From SIG440 sp045592585 (GTDB lineage Bacteria > Bacillota > Clostridia > Monoglobales > Monoglobaceae), in contig JAZNVB010000094.1 in NCBI GenBank assembly GCA_045592585.1, positions 1-7,649 on the forward strand: 7,649 nucleotides of DNA. Direction: 5' to 3'. Position numbers and translations under genes: made by a program. Below are positions 6,771-7,649 of the stretch, one piece after another. The notes beneath the pieces are model-generated. The model worked only from the letters and a program-made list of their open reading frames with translations, was not told where the DNA came from and did no database searches. The first letter of the stretch is position 1, and every line of letters starts with the position of its first letter.

Positions 6771-7601
6771 TCAGCTCTTTATTTCCTTTCTGAATTCACC
6801 CGGACTTTTACCCATATATTTCTTAAATATCCTGTAAAAGCATTTTATGTCCTTATAGCCTACGATTTCCGCTATCTCAGACACCTTTTTGTCTGTTGAC
6901 GAAAGCAGTCTTAAGCTGTTTCCTATCCTTACCTTTTGCAGATACTCGGTAAAAGTCATACCCATTTGATTTTTAAATTTAACCGAAAGATACGGCAGGG
7001 TAAGTCCCAGCTTTTTTGATATCTCAAAAAGTGAAGGGTTTAGCATATAGTTTTTGCCAATATAGGCAACAGTAAAGTCTATATCGCGGTCAATACACTC
7101 ATCGTTTACTGTCACGCAACGCATTGTAGAAATAATAATCTCAATCAGCTTGCATCTTAAAATTTCTGTATAGCCTTGCTGCTTTTTTTGAAATTCTTCT
7201 ATCATTTGATACAATATTTCCCTTATCTTACCTGTGGTATCCTTGTAAACATAAGCAGTGGGATTGGTGTTAAAAACCGCCCTGTCAAATCTTATCAGAT
7301 AGTTTCCAAGAATCTCTTTAAAGTTTCTGCAATTTTTAAGGTTTAAATCTATAAACTCCGGCATAAAAAGACAGTTTATAATTTCAAAGTCACTATTATC
7401 AAACACCTTATATTTGTGCCAACTTTGATAGTCTATTATAAAATAGTCGCCCTCCTTTACAACTGTGCTTTTATCGTCCCAGCAGTGAATTCCCTTTCCC
7501 CTGGTCACATACACAAGCTCCAGAAAATCGTGTGTATGGTAGCCGGTGTCCTCCTGTTTAAGTGGATATATATTTATTTCATCATTGTTAGCGTTAATCA
7601 T
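6771..7601 (-). CDS. AraC-family transcriptional regulator with cupin-like sensor domain
   Basis: The 276-residue protein reads on the minus strand from the ATG at 7601. This start has an AGGGGG ribosome binding site (7609-7614) 7 bases upstream; an in-frame GTG at 7631 would add 10 residues but lacks this spacing. Residues about 15-80 form a cupin-like ligand-binding domain with YHTHDFLELVYVTRGKG (from residue 21) and a conserved WHKY (61-64). The C-terminus is a typical AraC double helix-turn-helix. The first is near residues 191-213 (LFEISKKLGLTLPYLSVKFK), and the second near 240-266 (VSEIAEIVGYKDIKCFYRIFKKYMGKSP). These match the family consensus closely. Such proteins usually activate genes for sugar use when a sugar ligand binds. 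It faces the glycan operon end to end, so it probably acts on that operon's promoter in trans, or on genes beyond 7649; no operator is visible here. The stop is TGA at 6771-6773. Confidence 0.93.
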   Translation of the reverse strand: MINANNDEINIYPLKQEDTGYHTHDFLELVYVTRGKGIHCWDDKSTVVKEGDYFIIDYQSWHKYKVFDNSDFEIINCLFMPEFIDLNLKNCRNFKEILGNYLIRFDRAVFNTNPTAYVYKDTTGKIREILYQMIEEFQKKQQGYTEILRCKLIEIIISTMRCVTVNDECIDRDIDFTVAYIGKNYMLNPSLFEISKKLGLTLPYLSVKFKNQMGMTFTEYLQKVRIGNSLRLLSSTDKKVSEIAEIVGYKDIKCFYRIFKKYMGKSPGEFRKEIKS

Positions 7602-7608
7602 AAAAACG

Positions 7609-7614
7609 CCCCCT
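7609..7614 (-). promoter_or_regulatory. Ribosome binding site deciding the AraC start at 7601
   Basis: Read on the minus strand, AGGGGG lies 7 bases upstream of the ATG at 7601. The alternative GTG at 7631 lies upstream of this site, so initiation there would make the site part of the coding region. The rest of the right edge (7615-7649) shows no clear promoter; the promoter is probably partly or wholly outside the window. Confidence 0.7.
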
Positions 7615-7649
7615 AATTTTTGCAAATTCACCCTCTTGTTTTTATATTT

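Noticed and set aside
6711..6899. A 62-codon plus-strand open frame with a hydrophobic start after the operon.
   Set aside because: It begins inside the terminator arm and then runs antisense to the AraC DNA-binding domain; it has no ribosome binding site.

Overview
The window carries a five-gene plus-strand operon for breaking down a modified (probably sulfated and acylated) glycan, followed by a convergent AraC-family regulator gene. The DNA is fairly AT-rich. Genes are tightly packed behind purine-rich AGGAG/AGAGG-type ribosome binding sites, and no SusC/SusD-like genes are visible. The encoded proteins have no recognisable signal peptides where the N-terminus is visible. This fits an anaerobic, gut-type Firmicute (Clostridia) better than a Bacteroidetes polysaccharide utilisation locus. 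The taxonomic call is an inference; no rRNA or marker gene is present.

Layout: (1) positions 1-1004, the C-terminal part of a formylglycine-type sulfatase whose catalytic Cys/Ser region lies upstream of the window; (2) 1022-1753, an alpha/beta-hydrolase-fold esterase; (3) 1779-3650, a large TIM-barrel hydrolase resembling the hypothetical glycosyl hydrolase 6 / GH42-trimerisation-domain group; (4) 3678-4736, an SGNH/GDSL esterase with the GxDLY-type N-terminal domain; (5) 4794-6668, a second large putative glycoside hydrolase that I cannot place in a named family. The gaps between these genes are only 17, 25, 27 and 57 bases, and I see no terminator inside the run, so one transcript is likely. 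A perfect 15-bp inverted repeat at 6692-6725 sits between the operon and the minus-strand AraC gene (6771-7601) and probably terminates transcription from both sides.

Working together, the sulfatase would remove sulfate, the two structurally unrelated esterases would remove acyl groups (such as acetyl), and the two large hydrolases would cleave the exposed glycosidic bonds. Genes 2-5 start without export signals, so these steps probably happen in the cytoplasm on imported oligosaccharides. The transporter is not in this window. The AraC protein has an N-terminal cupin-like sugar-sensing domain and is the natural candidate regulator, although its convergent position means it could instead serve genes beyond the right edge.

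The most interesting parts are the unplaced hydrolase at 4794-6668, the pairing of two large hydrolases with similar three-part architecture, and the unknown substrate. I see no mobile element, CRISPR array, tRNA or rRNA.
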